Translations under genes and position numbers: made by a program
The notes under the pieces: generated by a model
Told to the model about the DNA's origin: nothing
The model's database searches: none
What the model saw: only the letters and a program-made list of their open reading frames with translations
Source: Bacillota bacterium
GTDB lineage: Bacteria > Bacillota > Clostridia > Lachnospirales > Lachnospiraceae
Length of the DNA stretch: 64,000 nucleotides
Direction of reading: 5' to 3'
Assembly (NCBI GenBank): GCA_023412855.1
Contig: JAEZRJ010000013.1
Coordinates: 62,001-126,000, forward strand
Part shown: positions 1-8,509 of the stretch, piece after piece
How positions within the stretch are numbered: position 1 is the first letter of the stretch
Layout of the letters: each line of letters begins with the position of its first letter

Positions 1-1
1 T

Positions 2-457
2 GCGAAGCTTCATCCGGCTTCTCTTACCGGCTGCGAGATCAGTCCTGCCATGCTCCGCTTTGCTGAGAAAAATGCCGCTGAATACGGAATCCCCGCTCGG
101 TATGTTCTGGGAAACTGTATGAATATGCCGTTTGAGGATGAAAGCTTCGACACGGTTATCTCCAATGGTTCTCTGCATGAATGGGAGAATCCCATCCGTG
201 CCTTTGATGAAATTTTCCGTGTTCTCCGTCCGGGAGGCCGGTATTGCATCACGGATCTGCGCCGCGATGCGCATCCCCTGAAAAAAGCGATGGTATACCG
301 TTCCACCCGCCCCAAGGAAATGCGCCCCGGCTTTATTACCTCACTAAATGCTGCCTATACTACTTTTGAAATTACTGAGCTTCTGCGTCATTCCAACCTG
401 CACGGTGCAACAGTAACCAGCGATTTCTTCGGCCTTTGTATTGCCGGCCAAAAGTAA
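2..457 (+). CDS. Class I SAM-dependent methyltransferase, 5'-truncated by window edge
   Basis: The reading frame is open from the first bases of the window, so the true start lies upstream and the first ATG at 50 is probably internal. The visible part is the second half of a Rossmann-fold methyltransferase of the UbiE/Methyltransf_11 type: GCEISPAMLRFAEKNA is the SAM-ribose strand, NMPFEDESFDTVISN the motif around the third and fourth strands, and RVLRPGGRYCITDL the typical post-IV motif. The substrate cannot be told from this fragment. A GC-rich hairpin at 497-522 follows the stop. Confidence 0.85.
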   Translation, partial: AKLHPASLTGCEISPAMLRFAEKNAAEYGIPARYVLGNCMNMPFEDESFDTVISNGSLHEWENPIRAFDEIFRVLRPGGRYCITDLRRDAHPLKKAMVYRSTRPKEMRPGFITSLNAAYTTFEITELLRHSNLHGATVTSDFFGLCIAGQK

Positions 458-496
458 TATTATTCCTTTACACGTGGCTTTTCTGTTAATTTTATA

Positions 497-522
497 CCCC
501 GTGTCCGCTTTGGCGGACGGGG
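497..522 (+). terminator. GC-rich hairpin after the methyltransferase gene
   Basis: CCCCG plus TGTCCGC pairs with GCGGA plus CGGGG around TTTG, with a small bulge. It lies 40 bases after the stop codon of the upstream gene. No good T-run follows, so termination is only likely. Confidence 0.45.
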
Positions 523-659
523 AATCAATAGTTGAAAGCGCTTTTCCTTCAACCCATGCAAACATGCTGCACTGCGGCACAAATAATCCATGAATAAGAC
601 TCAGAGAGGCTTTTTCTGTGTGAAATTATAGAAATTCTTAGATGATGTATTTTATCAGC

Positions 660-1616
660 TTAGAATTTCTTTTCACACTTATTCCTGATCATCGGCAACG
701 TGGCATTTATGCCCTTGCTGCCAATCAATATCATGCCCATGATAATGAGAAAGCAGCCGCCCCATTGCTTCCAATCTGCATTTTCGCCCAGCAATGCGGC
801 TGACAGCAGCATGGAAGTAAACGGCATCATGCCGGAAAAGGCTGCTGCCGTAAACGCTCCGCAGCGCTTTATTCCTGCATACCAGCAGATAAACGCCAGA
901 GCCGTCACAAATATGCCATACCATAAAAGTGCCGTCCATTCCAGAAGGTCAATTGCCGCAAGTCTCTTTACCGGGTGCTCAAACGCCGCAGGAATCAGGC
1001 ATAGTACCATTGCAATTGCCGTTACGATCGTCGTCTGTAAAACAGGATTCAATGGCATTGCGGATTCCTCTGGATCCCTTAATGCAGAAATACGTGACAG
1101 TGTGTTAAAAACAGATTCACATGCCGCTGCGCAAAGCACAAGCATATTTCCCATCATATGTTCCAAGTCTAACCCGCTCCCCGGTGTCAGCACTCCTTGA
1201 ATGACCAAAATACCTATCACTGTACAAAGAATTCCAAAAACCTTTCTGCTGCTGGCAGGTTCCCTTAATACGGCAATTGCGAGTATCGCTGTTATGGCAG
1301 GTGTCGCACCTGTAAGTATACCCGCTTCTCCGGCACTGGTATTGCGAAGTCCGCTCAGCAAAAACATACGAAACAAAAATATACCGCATAAAGCCTGAAG
1401 TATTAAAAAACCAAGATCACGAAATGACATTTGCGAAAGACACCGGATAAGCTGCCTGCCGCATAACAGAACCAAAAATACCAGTGCAAAAAACAAACTA
1501 GCTGCCGTAATCGTGAAGTTTCCAAGCTTTCCGGTAACAAATCTGGCTGAAACAACACTGGTTCCTGCCAGTGAAAAAGCGCATAGCAAGTATAATTTCC
1601 CTTTTAATCGATTCAT
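660..1616 (-). CDS. DMT-superfamily (EamA) transporter
   Basis: This is a 318-residue integral membrane protein with ten predicted hydrophobic segments arranged as two EamA repeats; GNFTITAASLFFALVFL and MPFTSMLLSAALLGE are typical helix signatures. Such proteins export amino acids, purines or other small metabolites; the substrate is not visible. The start at 1616 is chosen because GGAGAG lies six bases before that ATG, whereas the longer frame to 1700 has no ribosome binding site and runs into the regulator's promoter. The gene is divergent from a MocR-type regulator at 1732, which is the likely controller. An imperfect inverted repeat (630-670) overlaps its stop codon. Confidence 0.85.
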   Translation of the reverse strand: MNRLKGKLYLLCAFSLAGTSVVSARFVTGKLGNFTITAASLFFALVFLVLLCGRQLIRCLSQMSFRDLGFLILQALCGIFLFRMFLLSGLRNTSAGEAGILTGATPAITAILAIAVLREPASSRKVFGILCTVIGILVIQGVLTPGSGLDLEHMMGNMLVLCAAACESVFNTLSRISALRDPEESAMPLNPVLQTTIVTAIAMVLCLIPAAFEHPVKRLAAIDLLEWTALLWYGIFVTALAFICWYAGIKRCGAFTAAAFSGMMPFTSMLLSAALLGENADWKQWGGCFLIIMGMILIGSKGINATLPMIRNKCEKKF

Positions 1617-1633
1617 TCTGCTCTCCAAATCCA

Positions 1634-1720
1634 TTGCATTATTATTACACAATGGTATAATTTTACTCGAACTACTGGCTCTTTCAAAGCGCCAGTACAA
1701 CGTAATATTTATAGAGCCAG
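1634..1720. promoter_or_regulatory. Divergent promoter region with inverted repeats between DMT gene and MocR gene
   Basis: TATAAT at 1656-1661 with TTGCAT 16 bases upstream forms a plausible plus-strand promoter for the MocR gene. Just downstream are nested inverted repeats: TACTGGC (1673-1679) with GCCAGTA (1691-1697), and CTGGCTCT (1675-1682) with AGAGCCAG (1713-1720). These sites would suit autoregulation and control of the divergent transporter. Confidence 0.55.
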
Positions 1721-1731
1721 TTGGGGGTATT

Positions 1732-3129
1732 ATGTTAGGAATCGAATTAAATCGGAAAAGTGAATTACAATTATGGCGCCAAATCTATCAGGCCATGAAA
1801 GAATTGATGGTATCCGGACAGTTAAGGGCGGGAGAAGAGGTTCCGTCCACACGGGAATTGGCAAAGGAACTCAACGTTTCCCGCAATACTGTTTGCGGGG
1901 CTTATGATCTGCTCATTTCGGAAGGCTACCTGCTCAGCAGTCAAGGAGCTTTTACACGAGTTGCTGACGGCCTGTGCATGAAACCGGCCGAGCCGGTGAC
2001 ATCTCCAAAAATAAAAAACCAGCCAGCCCGGCCGATTGCAGTAAGCTTTCGGACGGGCAGACCGGATTTAATCCAGTTTCCCAGGTTCCTTTGGCAGCAG
2101 CTCCTTCATAAGGCTTCCGGGGAGCTTTCTCTTGAGACCTTTGGTTATACGGGCCCCCATGGATTACCTGAACTTCGGGAAGAAATTGCTGCATGGCTGT
2201 TTCGAAGCCGCGGGCTCAAGGTCGTGCCGGATAATATCTTTATTACCGCAGGTGCAACGCAAGGTTTGCATATTATCGCTGATATCCTGTGCAGAGACAG
2301 CAAAAATATTTTGATGGAAGATCCTTGTCATCTTGGAATGCTGGGCACCTTCATAAACAAAGGCTGTAATATTATTCCCATACCGGTTGATGCAAAGGGG
2401 ATGCAGACAGATTATTTATCAAAATGCAAAAGTACAGGCCCTATCTATGTTACACCATCTCACCAGTTCCCGTTGGGCGGAATTCTTCCTGCCTCGCGCC
2501 GTAGCGAACTGATTCGCTTTGCCAGGGAAAACAATCTTTATATTATCGAGGATGATTATGACAGTGAATTCCGGTATGGCGGAGAATCTGTTGCTCCAAT
2601 GTATACTATGGACCCGCAGCGTGTAATATATGTCGGTACTTTCAGCAAAACAGTTTTTCCGGCCTTGCGAATCGGTTATGTCATTTTACCTTATCCGCTT
2701 CAAACGCGCTGGCATGACATACGCACTCATACCGATGTACAGAATCCGCCTTTCGAACAAGCCGCTCTGGCTGAATTCCTAAGGTCAAGAAAGCTTGACA
2801 GGCATATCCAAAGGATGCGCAAAATTTACGGTTATCGCCGGAAGCTGCTGCTGGAATCGCTGACGGAAGCCTTTGGAAACGAGTGGACTGCCTATGGCGA
2901 TTGCGCCGGACTGCATGTCGCTATTGATTTCCCGGGGATGAAGTTTGATGAGGCATTTAAAAGCAGCTGCCTGCAAAGGGGGTTATACATTACTCCGGTA
3001 GAAAATCATTGTATCGAAAAAGGGTGGCATCAAAGCAAGCTGCTGATTGGATATGGGCATCTGGAACCGGATGAAATCAAAAGGGGCGTTGCGCTATTGT
3101 CCGATATTATAAAGGAGTACTGTATATAG
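1732..3129 (+). CDS. MocR-family (GntR HTH + aminotransferase fold) regulator
   Basis: The 465-residue protein has an N-terminal GntR winged helix (roughly residues 10-75; ELAKELNVSRNTVCGAYDLL is the recognition region) joined to a class I aminotransferase-like domain. The PLP region is present: SDEF-like EDDYDSEFRYGG and GTFSKTVFPALRIGY, whose lysine would bind PLP. This is the PdxR/GabR/MocR architecture. Start 1732 is preceded by GGGGG; the longer frame from 1513 would run through the divergent promoter. The neighbour is a DMT exporter rather than pdxST, so control of PLP synthesis is not indicated; the effector is probably an amine or amino acid linked to that exporter (inference). Confidence 0.88.
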   Translation: MLGIELNRKSELQLWRQIYQAMKELMVSGQLRAGEEVPSTRELAKELNVSRNTVCGAYDLLISEGYLLSSQGAFTRVADGLCMKPAEPVTSPKIKNQPARPIAVSFRTGRPDLIQFPRFLWQQLLHKASGELSLETFGYTGPHGLPELREEIAAWLFRSRGLKVVPDNIFITAGATQGLHIIADILCRDSKNILMEDPCHLGMLGTFINKGCNIIPIPVDAKGMQTDYLSKCKSTGPIYVTPSHQFPLGGILPASRRSELIRFARENNLYIIEDDYDSEFRYGGESVAPMYTMDPQRVIYVGTFSKTVFPALRIGYVILPYPLQTRWHDIRTHTDVQNPPFEQAALAEFLRSRKLDRHIQRMRKIYGYRRKLLLESLTEAFGNEWTAYGDCAGLHVAIDFPGMKFDEAFKSSCLQRGLYITPVENHCIEKGWHQSKLLIGYGHLEPDEIKRGVALLSDIIKEYCI

Positions 3130-3135
3130 CAACGA

Positions 3136-4572
3136 TCAACGGCCTATGGCATGATCAATTCCCTTAGGAGAATTTTTACTTAAACATAATAAAAAGGAAA
3201 GGCAAAGTCCAACGAATATAAAAATTAACATGACCATTAATGCTGAACGAAATCCGGCTGCATTAGCCACATTGCCGGCATGATCATCGTTTAATGCTTT
3301 TAACTCAGATGCCGACATGATCCCAATAAATAATGCCGAACCAATGGCAGCAGCAATTTGCTGAAGAGTATTGAGAATGGCGACACCATGAGGATAGGAT
3401 TCCTTTGGCAGCTGATTTAATGCGCTGGTCTGAGAAGGCGATAAGGTACTTCCAATGCCGATGCAAACAGCAATATAAACAACTAAAATATAAGACAATG
3501 AAGTATCTGCATTAGAACAAGACATCAAAAATAAAGAAATCAATAAAACTGCATATCCTGCCGGAATTAATACCTTCGCACCAATCTTATCATAAATTTT
3601 ACCGCTGAGCAGGGACATTGCTCCATTGGTCAGTGTAGCCGGAAGTAATAGGATGGCCGCTATAAATGCGGTAGTTCCCAAGGAGCCTTGCAGGTACATA
3701 GGCAACATTACATTCATTGTAAAAATAGTCATCATGGAAATCATAACCAAACATGCTCCAATAGAGAATAGCGGATACTTAAAAATTTGTATCTCTAACA
3801 TAGGCTGTTCTAATTTTAATTGGCGCAGGCTAAACAAAATTATAGCAATCAAACCAACAATTGATGTAATAATTGCTGCAGTTAAATCAGTGCCCTCGCT
3901 AAATGCATTTAACCCATAAATCACACCACCCACACCAATAGTGGATAGCAGGATAGAAATGACATCCATTTTAGGTTTAGTAAGTGTAGTCACATTAACA
4001 AGATAGATATAGCCTAAAATCATCAATATCACAATAATAGGCACTAAAATATAAAACAATACGTGCCAGTTAAAGAACTGTAAGATGACACCTGCAAAAG
4101 TAGGTCCAAGCGCAGGCCCCAGCTGAATGGCACAACTGCAAATACCCATAACACTTCCCCGCTTTTTCTGAGGAGTAACGATTAATACAATGGTCATCAT
4201 AATAGAGACCATCATACCTGTCCCGACTGCCTGTACCATTCTTGAAATGAGCAGCATAGTAAAAGTGGATGAGAAGGCCGCACCAAGGGTTCCTAATAGC
4301 AGAACACCCATAGCTCCCAGAAATAATTTCTTAACTTCAAAGGTTTGAATAAAGAGTGCTGTTATAGGAACCATAACCGCCACAATAATCATATAAGCTG
4401 TAATAAGCCATTGAATAGTACCTGCTGTAACACTCATTTCGTCCATTAGATTATTAAGTGCTACATTCAGTATGGTCTCATTAAACAAGCCCAGAAACGC
4501 ACTAAGCACTAACACAGCTATAATAGCACTGGTATTCATATTCTGTTTCTCCGTTTTTTTTGTCTTTTCCAT
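3136..4572 (-). CDS. MFS drug-efflux transporter, DHA2 (EmrB-like) family
   Basis: This is a 478-residue protein with about 14 hydrophobic segments. The N-terminal LNVALNNLMDEMSVTAGTIQWL and the helix-4/5 stretch GPALGPTFAGVILQFFNWH (motif C of antiporters) are diagnostic of the DHA2/EmrB group of proton-driven drug exporters. GGGAGGAG precedes the start codon. It converges with the MocR gene, leaving six bases between stops. The upstream region holds an inverted repeat of TTGACAAC half-sites (4631-4655), but no regulator gene is adjacent, so the repressor must act in trans. Confidence 0.9.
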   Translation of the reverse strand: MEKTKKTEKQNMNTSAIIAVLVLSAFLGLFNETILNVALNNLMDEMSVTAGTIQWLITAYMIIVAVMVPITALFIQTFEVKKLFLGAMGVLLLGTLGAAFSSTFTMLLISRMVQAVGTGMMVSIMMTIVLIVTPQKKRGSVMGICSCAIQLGPALGPTFAGVILQFFNWHVLFYILVPIIVILMILGYIYLVNVTTLTKPKMDVISILLSTIGVGGVIYGLNAFSEGTDLTAAIITSIVGLIAIILFSLRQLKLEQPMLEIQIFKYPLFSIGACLVMISMMTIFTMNVMLPMYLQGSLGTTAFIAAILLLPATLTNGAMSLLSGKIYDKIGAKVLIPAGYAVLLISLFLMSCSNADTSLSYILVVYIAVCIGIGSTLSPSQTSALNQLPKESYPHGVAILNTLQQIAAAIGSALFIGIMSASELKALNDDHAGNVANAAGFRSALMVMLIFIFVGLCLSFLLCLSKNSPKGIDHAIGR

Positions 4573-4630
4573 AAGTTTTCTCCTCCCTTGATTTACATGA
4601 TGTCAATAAATAAAAACAAAAAAAGCAGCT

Positions 4631-4702
4631 TTGACAACTGGACTTATGTTGTCAAAACTGCGCGTATCCTGATATTATAAAATGTTTTTTCAAGGTTGTC
4701 AA
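4631..4702. promoter_or_regulatory. Candidate operator of the MFS pump: TTGACAAC inverted repeat plus third half-site
   Basis: TTGACAAC (4631-4638) and GTTGTCAA (4648-4655) form a perfect 8-bp inverted repeat with a 9-bp spacer, and a third GTTGTCAA sits at 4695-4702. On the minus strand TTGTCA within the repeat is a possible -35 with TTTATT 17 bases on, so a bound repressor would block it. Confidence 0.5.
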
Positions 4703-4765
4703 GAAATCAATTTCCTTATCCGGACAATAGCTCCAGGGCAATGCATTCTTCCCATTAACAGCCTA

Positions 4766-5221
4766 CTATGCAAGAAAATTAGCAAAACCATATATAAAAT
4801 GACATATCATAAACATAATTGCTAATACCAATGCAAATATATTTTTTCTTCCTGCCGCAAACAAAACAAACGACAAACAAGGTGCGATAAGCAAATCCAG
4901 CACTATTATCGGGCTAATAACACCATTATAGTAAAAAATCCAACCAATGAAATATATTAGTGCCGCAACAATAACTCCTGCCAGAAATCCTTTCTGCATA
5001 GGCCTTTTACTTTCTCTATTGATAATAGCACATAATGCAAAAACCATGACCGCTTGAAAAATCGAAGCGGCAGTATCTATTATCGGCGTTACTGATTCGG
5101 CTCTCAATATATCATTTGGTGAAGATATGGCAAACCATATAAGATTCGGTATCATAATGAAGAAAAATAAGATTAGTCCCCAAGCATCAAACCCCATTTT
5201 ATATTTTTCTATTATCTTCAA
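4766..5221 (-). CDS. Small membrane protein of unknown function
   Basis: About 151 residues with five strongly hydrophobic segments and basic loops. I do not recognise the family. The chosen start is a TTG preceded by GAGG at about eight bases; an ATG eight codons in is an alternative. It lies 70 bases downstream of the YvlD-like gene on the same strand, so it may be the last gene of that operon or transcribed separately. Confidence 0.6.
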   Translation of the reverse strand: MKIIEKYKMGFDAWGLILFFFIMIPNLIWFAISSPNDILRAESVTPIIDTAASIFQAVMVFALCAIINRESKRPMQKGFLAGVIVAALIYFIGWIFYYNGVISPIIVLDLLIAPCLSFVLFAAGRKNIFALVLAIMFMICHFIYGFANFLA

Positions 5222-5292
5222 TTTCAGTAACCTCTTTCACAAATTCCGATTTGTCGAATTTCAGTCTAAATACATCTAATATTTGCCGCCTA

Positions 5293-5640
5293 TTAATCCG
5301 ATACCTTATCCCTATCCTTAAGCAGATCATGAAAAATAACGATGATGACAGCGGCCAGCAATGAATTAAAAAAGCCGCCCATGCTTATGTTTGTTACGAA
5401 ATAATCTGCAATCATAATTGTCCAGGCATTCACAATAAAACTGAATAATCCTAAGGTCAGCAGGCTGGCCGGTAATGTGATCAATAGCAGAATCGGCTTT
5501 AATATAAGGTTTATTACCAACAATACCAATCCCATAAAAAGAAGTGCGGGGATACTGCCGATATGAATCGTGTGTATTACAAATGACAGCAGATATATCG
5601 TTAATATGATAGATATATATTTTATGAACAGTTTCGTCAT
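5293..5640 (-). CDS. YvlD/phage-holin-4 family membrane protein
   Basis: A 115-residue protein with four hydrophobic segments and the family pattern NLILKPILLLITLPASLLTLGLF (quoted in part: NLILKPILLLITLPASL), followed by FSFIVNAWTIMIADY. It belongs to the DUF360/Phage_holin_4_2 group that includes Bacillus YvlD; despite the name these are normally chromosomal envelope proteins. The start at 5640 has GGAGG at good spacing, five codons inside the longest frame. It follows DUF2089 and YvlB-like genes, the same company as in the Bacillus yvlABCD operon, a sigma-W envelope-stress operon. Confidence 0.8.
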   Translation of the reverse strand: MTKLFIKYISIILTIYLLSFVIHTIHIGSIPALLFMGLVLLVINLILKPILLLITLPASLLTLGLFSFIVNAWTIMIADYFVTNISMGGFFNSLLAAVIIVIFHDLLKDRDKVSD

Positions 5641-5662
5641 TTTTACCTCCAACAAACATGTT

Positions 5663-5977
5663 TTACCTGATTTTTATTAATACCTTTACTTTGTCTGTTG
5701 ATACATCGACAATATTATAAGGTTCATTCTCGTTTAAAGAATCCAGAAGCTTCATGACTATGACAGTGAGTACTTTCACTGAATAGATATTGATTCGCGA
5801 GGATGAATCCGAATCAGGTACTTTCGGTGCAAAAAAACATGCGACGGTCAGTAAGTCCAGAAAACTGTCGAATAATTCTTGAAAGATATACAAGGGCATT
5901 GGAATAGAAATATTTATGAACCTTCTGCCCTCAATCTGAAGCTTAATCCATAATAAGCGAAAACACTTAATCGACAT
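5663..5977 (-). CDS. Short paralogue of the YvlB-like C-terminal domain
   Basis: The 104-residue product overlaps the end of the upstream gene by 11 bases, so it is probably translationally coupled. The order of segments (KLQIEGRRFINISIPMPL, then a helical stretch, then NIVDVSTDKVKVLIKIR) parallels the domain in its upstream neighbour (KVTSDNNSVNVNVNVPIRLL ... IVDVEVWDESHNAMVKVRVY). I read it as a duplicated, stand-alone copy of that domain. The function is unknown; association with the membrane partner YvlD-like protein is an inference from the operon. Confidence 0.65.
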   Translation of the reverse strand: MSIKCFRLLWIKLQIEGRRFINISIPMPLYIFQELFDSFLDLLTVACFFAPKVPDSDSSSRINIYSVKVLTVIVMKLLDSLNENEPYNIVDVSTDKVKVLIKIR

Positions 5978-6407
5978 ATACCCTTACCTTTACCATCGCA
6001 TTATGGCTTTCGTCCCATACTTCCACGTCAACGATATCCGGGTCATCCAAGGTACCATTTATGACCTCTTCAATTATTTTCGCAAAATCGATGCTGGAAA
6101 TATCTATTCCCTTCGCTTCCATCTCTCTTCTGGCATCTGCAGGAACAACATTTGTCATTTTGTCAGCAATCTCACTGATCGTGGTAAGCAGACGTATCGG
6201 GACATTGACATTCACATTGACCGAATTGTTATCCGACGTGACCTTAACCTTAAGGAACTTGTATTTGCGTCTCGTCGTTACGGTTTCAATCTGCGGAACT
6301 ATTTCTGCTTCCTTTGTCTCATTCAGAGCCTCCAAAAGTTCCATACCTTCGGCAGCGGTAATCTGCCCTTTTTCTATCATTTCTAATATTTTTTGTTGTT
6401 CGCTCAT
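5967..6407 (-). CDS. YvlB/SHOCT-like domain protein of envelope-stress type operon
   Basis: A 146-residue soluble protein. Residues 1-30 (QQKILEMIEKGQITAAEGMELLEAL) are the SHOCT-like helical pair that normally begins these proteins; the rest is a beta-rich domain with NVNVNVPIRLL. The same short SHOCT-like motif recurs at the end of the upstream DUF2089 protein (ILDQLSNGEISPKDAAERI), suggesting the two proteins contact common partners. Good AGGAGG-type site before the ATG. It is the second gene of a four- or five-gene operon. Confidence 0.75.
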   Translation of the reverse strand: MSEQQKILEMIEKGQITAAEGMELLEALNETKEAEIVPQIETVTTRRKYKFLKVKVTSDNNSVNVNVNVPIRLLTTISEIADKMTNVVPADARREMEAKGIDISSIDFAKIIEEVINGTLDDPDIVDVEVWDESHNAMVKVRVYVD

Positions 6408-6426
6408 AGACGGAACCTCCTGTTAT

Positions 6427-6816
6427 TTATAGATTTTTAATTCGTTCTGCTGCATCTTTCGGAGAAATCTCACCATTTGATAATTGGTCAAGAATCTCAT
6501 TCCTGGCGGTTGTTTTGTCTTCATTTTCCTTGATCAGCTCTTTTGATGATACTTCATATCCAAGGCCTCTTATGACCGTATCCAGTTTACCGCGGACCGT
6601 GGGATAGGATATCCCCAGTTCTTTTTCAACGTCCTTGATATTACCGCGGCATTTTATGAATATCTTCACAAAATCAAGATCTTCTTCCGGAAGACGGCAG
6701 AATTCACAAGGCTGGAAATCACCTTCAATGGCGGTGGAACACTTGGGACAGCCGAGCTTGATTATAGAAAGCTTTTCACCGCATACGGGACATTTACCCG
6801 GAGCTTTGTATTTCAT
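6427..6816 (-). CDS. DUF2089-family zinc-ribbon / HTH protein
   Basis: A 129-residue protein starting with two CxxC pairs (CPVCGEKL, CPKCSTAI) and a further CEFC, followed by a predicted helix-turn-helix (ELGISYPTVRGKLDTVIRGLGY) and a SHOCT-like C-terminal helix pair. This is the DUF2089 layout, thought to be transcriptional regulators that head envelope-protein operons. The start at 6816 is preferred because AGGATGG lies at a normal distance; the ATG at 6828 overlaps that ribosome site. It is the first gene of the operon running down to about 5.3 kb and probably regulates it. Confidence 0.8.
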   Translation of the reverse strand: MKYKAPGKCPVCGEKLSIIKLGCPKCSTAIEGDFQPCEFCRLPEEDLDFVKIFIKCRGNIKDVEKELGISYPTVRGKLDTVIRGLGYEVSSKELIKENEDKTTARNEILDQLSNGEISPKDAAERIKNL

Positions 6817-6837
6817 TGTTTTTACCATCCTTTCGCA

Positions 6838-6992
6838 CTATTTGAGTTACGATTCAGCCTTCCATACTGCGAAGTCAAAATTGCGTCTCTATGCAATCTT
6901 GCGAAGGCTGCCAGTGCCAAAATGCAGTTGTATCGCATTTTGTGTACATACATGTTGCAGTTTAGCCAAAGGCTGAACTGTGACCTATTTGA
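6838..6992. repeat. MITE-like element with 16-bp TIRs and 8-bp target duplication
   Basis: The element at 6846-6984 (139 bp) begins GTTACGATTCAGCCTT and ends AAGGCTGAACTGTGAC, which match as inverted repeats at 13 of 16 positions. It is flanked on both sides by the direct repeat CTATTTGA (6838-6845 and 6985-6992), a clean target-site duplication. It has no coding capacity. It occupies the promoter region of the DUF2089 operon, starting about 30 bases before that gene. Confidence 0.75.
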
Positions 6993-7426
6993 TTATAATA
7001 TACAACCGCATATTAAATATGTCAATATGTAAATTAATATTATTAATAATTTTATAAATATAATTAATATTTTCATTAAATATATTCATATTCCTCCTCA
7101 ATAATATTAATTATGCTGAATTGGAATCCGAGGTTCCATTTTGCAAATTTAACTTCCCGTTCATCACATTCCTTGCAAGACTAAATTCCGGAGAACTAGA
7201 TTGTTTTTAAAATTCTGGAAGTAAGTATTGCAAAAATCTATATAACTGGAACTTACTATGCCAAACCAATTGTTTTATAATCCAAAAGCTGTTATGCTTT
7301 TTTTGAGATTGTTTCCTCTTGAAAAAGAGCTCACGCTAACCGGAGGTCGAATTTAGCTTCCTTTTTCGCAAGATTAAATTCCACCCCTCTACGGTTCCAT
7401 ATTTGATCCGAATGGCGTCTGCTATT
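6993..7426. other. AT-rich non-coding stretch flanking the IS30 remnant
   Basis: No gene is seen. It begins with a very AT-rich run and then carries two diverged direct repeats (TTGCAAGACTAAATTCCGG near 7169 and TCGCAAGATTAAATTCCAC near 7367), with other GGTTCCA-containing similarities between. These look like pieces of IS end sequence left with the neighbouring transposase remnant. Confidence 0.4.
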
Positions 7427-8479
7427 TTACTTTTTCAGCAACAGAGGTGTTAAATTAATCTCATTAGCGGGAATGAGCTTAATATTAAGCTTTTCAAGGA
7501 TTTCCTCGCTATTAAGGAAGCTGAACAGCTGGTGTGCGGACTGGTTGTTCAGCTTTTTCCTATTGTATGAATTGATATGACTCATCATAAGTGTGATATC
7601 CTCCTGAACCAGTCCATCAAATGGAGTGCCCTTTGGCAGTACCCGTCGTATCATCTCGTGCGTTACTTCGCATCCACCTTTTTGGTCAGACCGCTGGGGA
7701 TCACAGTAGAATACGTGCGTTCTGCGTTCGTTATTCGCATTAAACTCTATCGCAAGAGGGTTGGTAAATTCACTTCCCCTGTCTGTGAGTATGACCTGGA
7801 ATAAGCTAGTAAATGTGTCATGCCCAAGAAGCTTATATAACTGCTCAAATATTTCGCTTACTGATCTGGCTGTATTCGTATCTCGGATAAACGCAAGCAT
7901 AAGACTGCAGTTTCTAAAATAGATGGTAAGAAGTACTTTTCCACCTTTACGACCTTCTACCGAATCCATCTCCACGATTGGGACATCGGGATTCGCTGCA
8001 ATGCAGGATTCAAAATCTTCATAGGTGCGCCCTAAGTGGCATTGCTTATCTACTCTTACATGTTTCTTATGAGAGCGACTGCGATAACGAACCTTTCTGG
8101 GAAGGTCTATGTTATCCACTGAAAAGAGGCCTGCGTCAATGTAGTTATAGATGGTCTTTTCATCAAGCATGATGTCATCGGCGTTATTAACGCAGATCAT
8201 ATGTATAGACTGCCCTTGCTTAATAAGAGGCGAGATGATGTCATCAATACGCTTGAGTTCTGAAGGAGTAACAGCTATCCCTTGACGGCTCTCAGAACGA
8301 GTTGCTTCATACTCTTTCTGTGCACTCTTGGCATCATAGAGATGGCGCTCCAGTTTACAGCGCATACGGATATCACAGCCGTTGCAGACGTATGGCGGTT
8401 TATTTAACTTATGACAAATGAGTTCAATAAAGTCAGGGCAATGTTCATAACAGTTTCGATATGGGCATCTATTATTATT
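7427..8479 (-). pseudogene. IS30-family transposase lacking its N-terminal DNA-binding part
   Basis: The frame from 8479 to 7427 encodes a cysteine-rich zinc-ribbon segment (CPYRNCYEHCPDF ... YVCNGCDIRMRC) followed by the complete catalytic domain. The DDE residues can be seen: D in VEMDSVEGRKGG, D in ILTDRGSEF and E in CEVTHEMIRRVLPKG. An intact IS30 transposase of this group has an N-terminal helix-turn-helix before the zinc ribbon; here the frame meets a stop at 8480-8482 and is replaced by a hairpin and a neighbouring terminator. A start codon exists at 8365 that would give a 312-residue protein missing the ribbon. I consider it inactive. Confidence 0.8.
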
Positions 8480-8508
8480 TCATAGGAGCACCTTCCTATG
8501 AAATAATA
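8473..8508. repeat. Perfect 15-bp inverted repeat at the broken end of the IS30 remnant
   Basis: Arms 8473-8487 and 8494-8508 are perfectly complementary (TATTATTTCATAGGA and its reverse complement) around a six-base loop. The left arm carries the stop codon that ends the transposase frame on its upstream side. It may mark the deletion junction. Confidence 0.6.
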
Positions 8509-8509
8509 A

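Noticed and set aside
5293..5640. Phage holin / prophage remnant
   Set aside because: The family name includes holin, but the neighbours (DUF2089, YvlB-like) show the chromosomal YvlD envelope-protein context and no phage genes are present.
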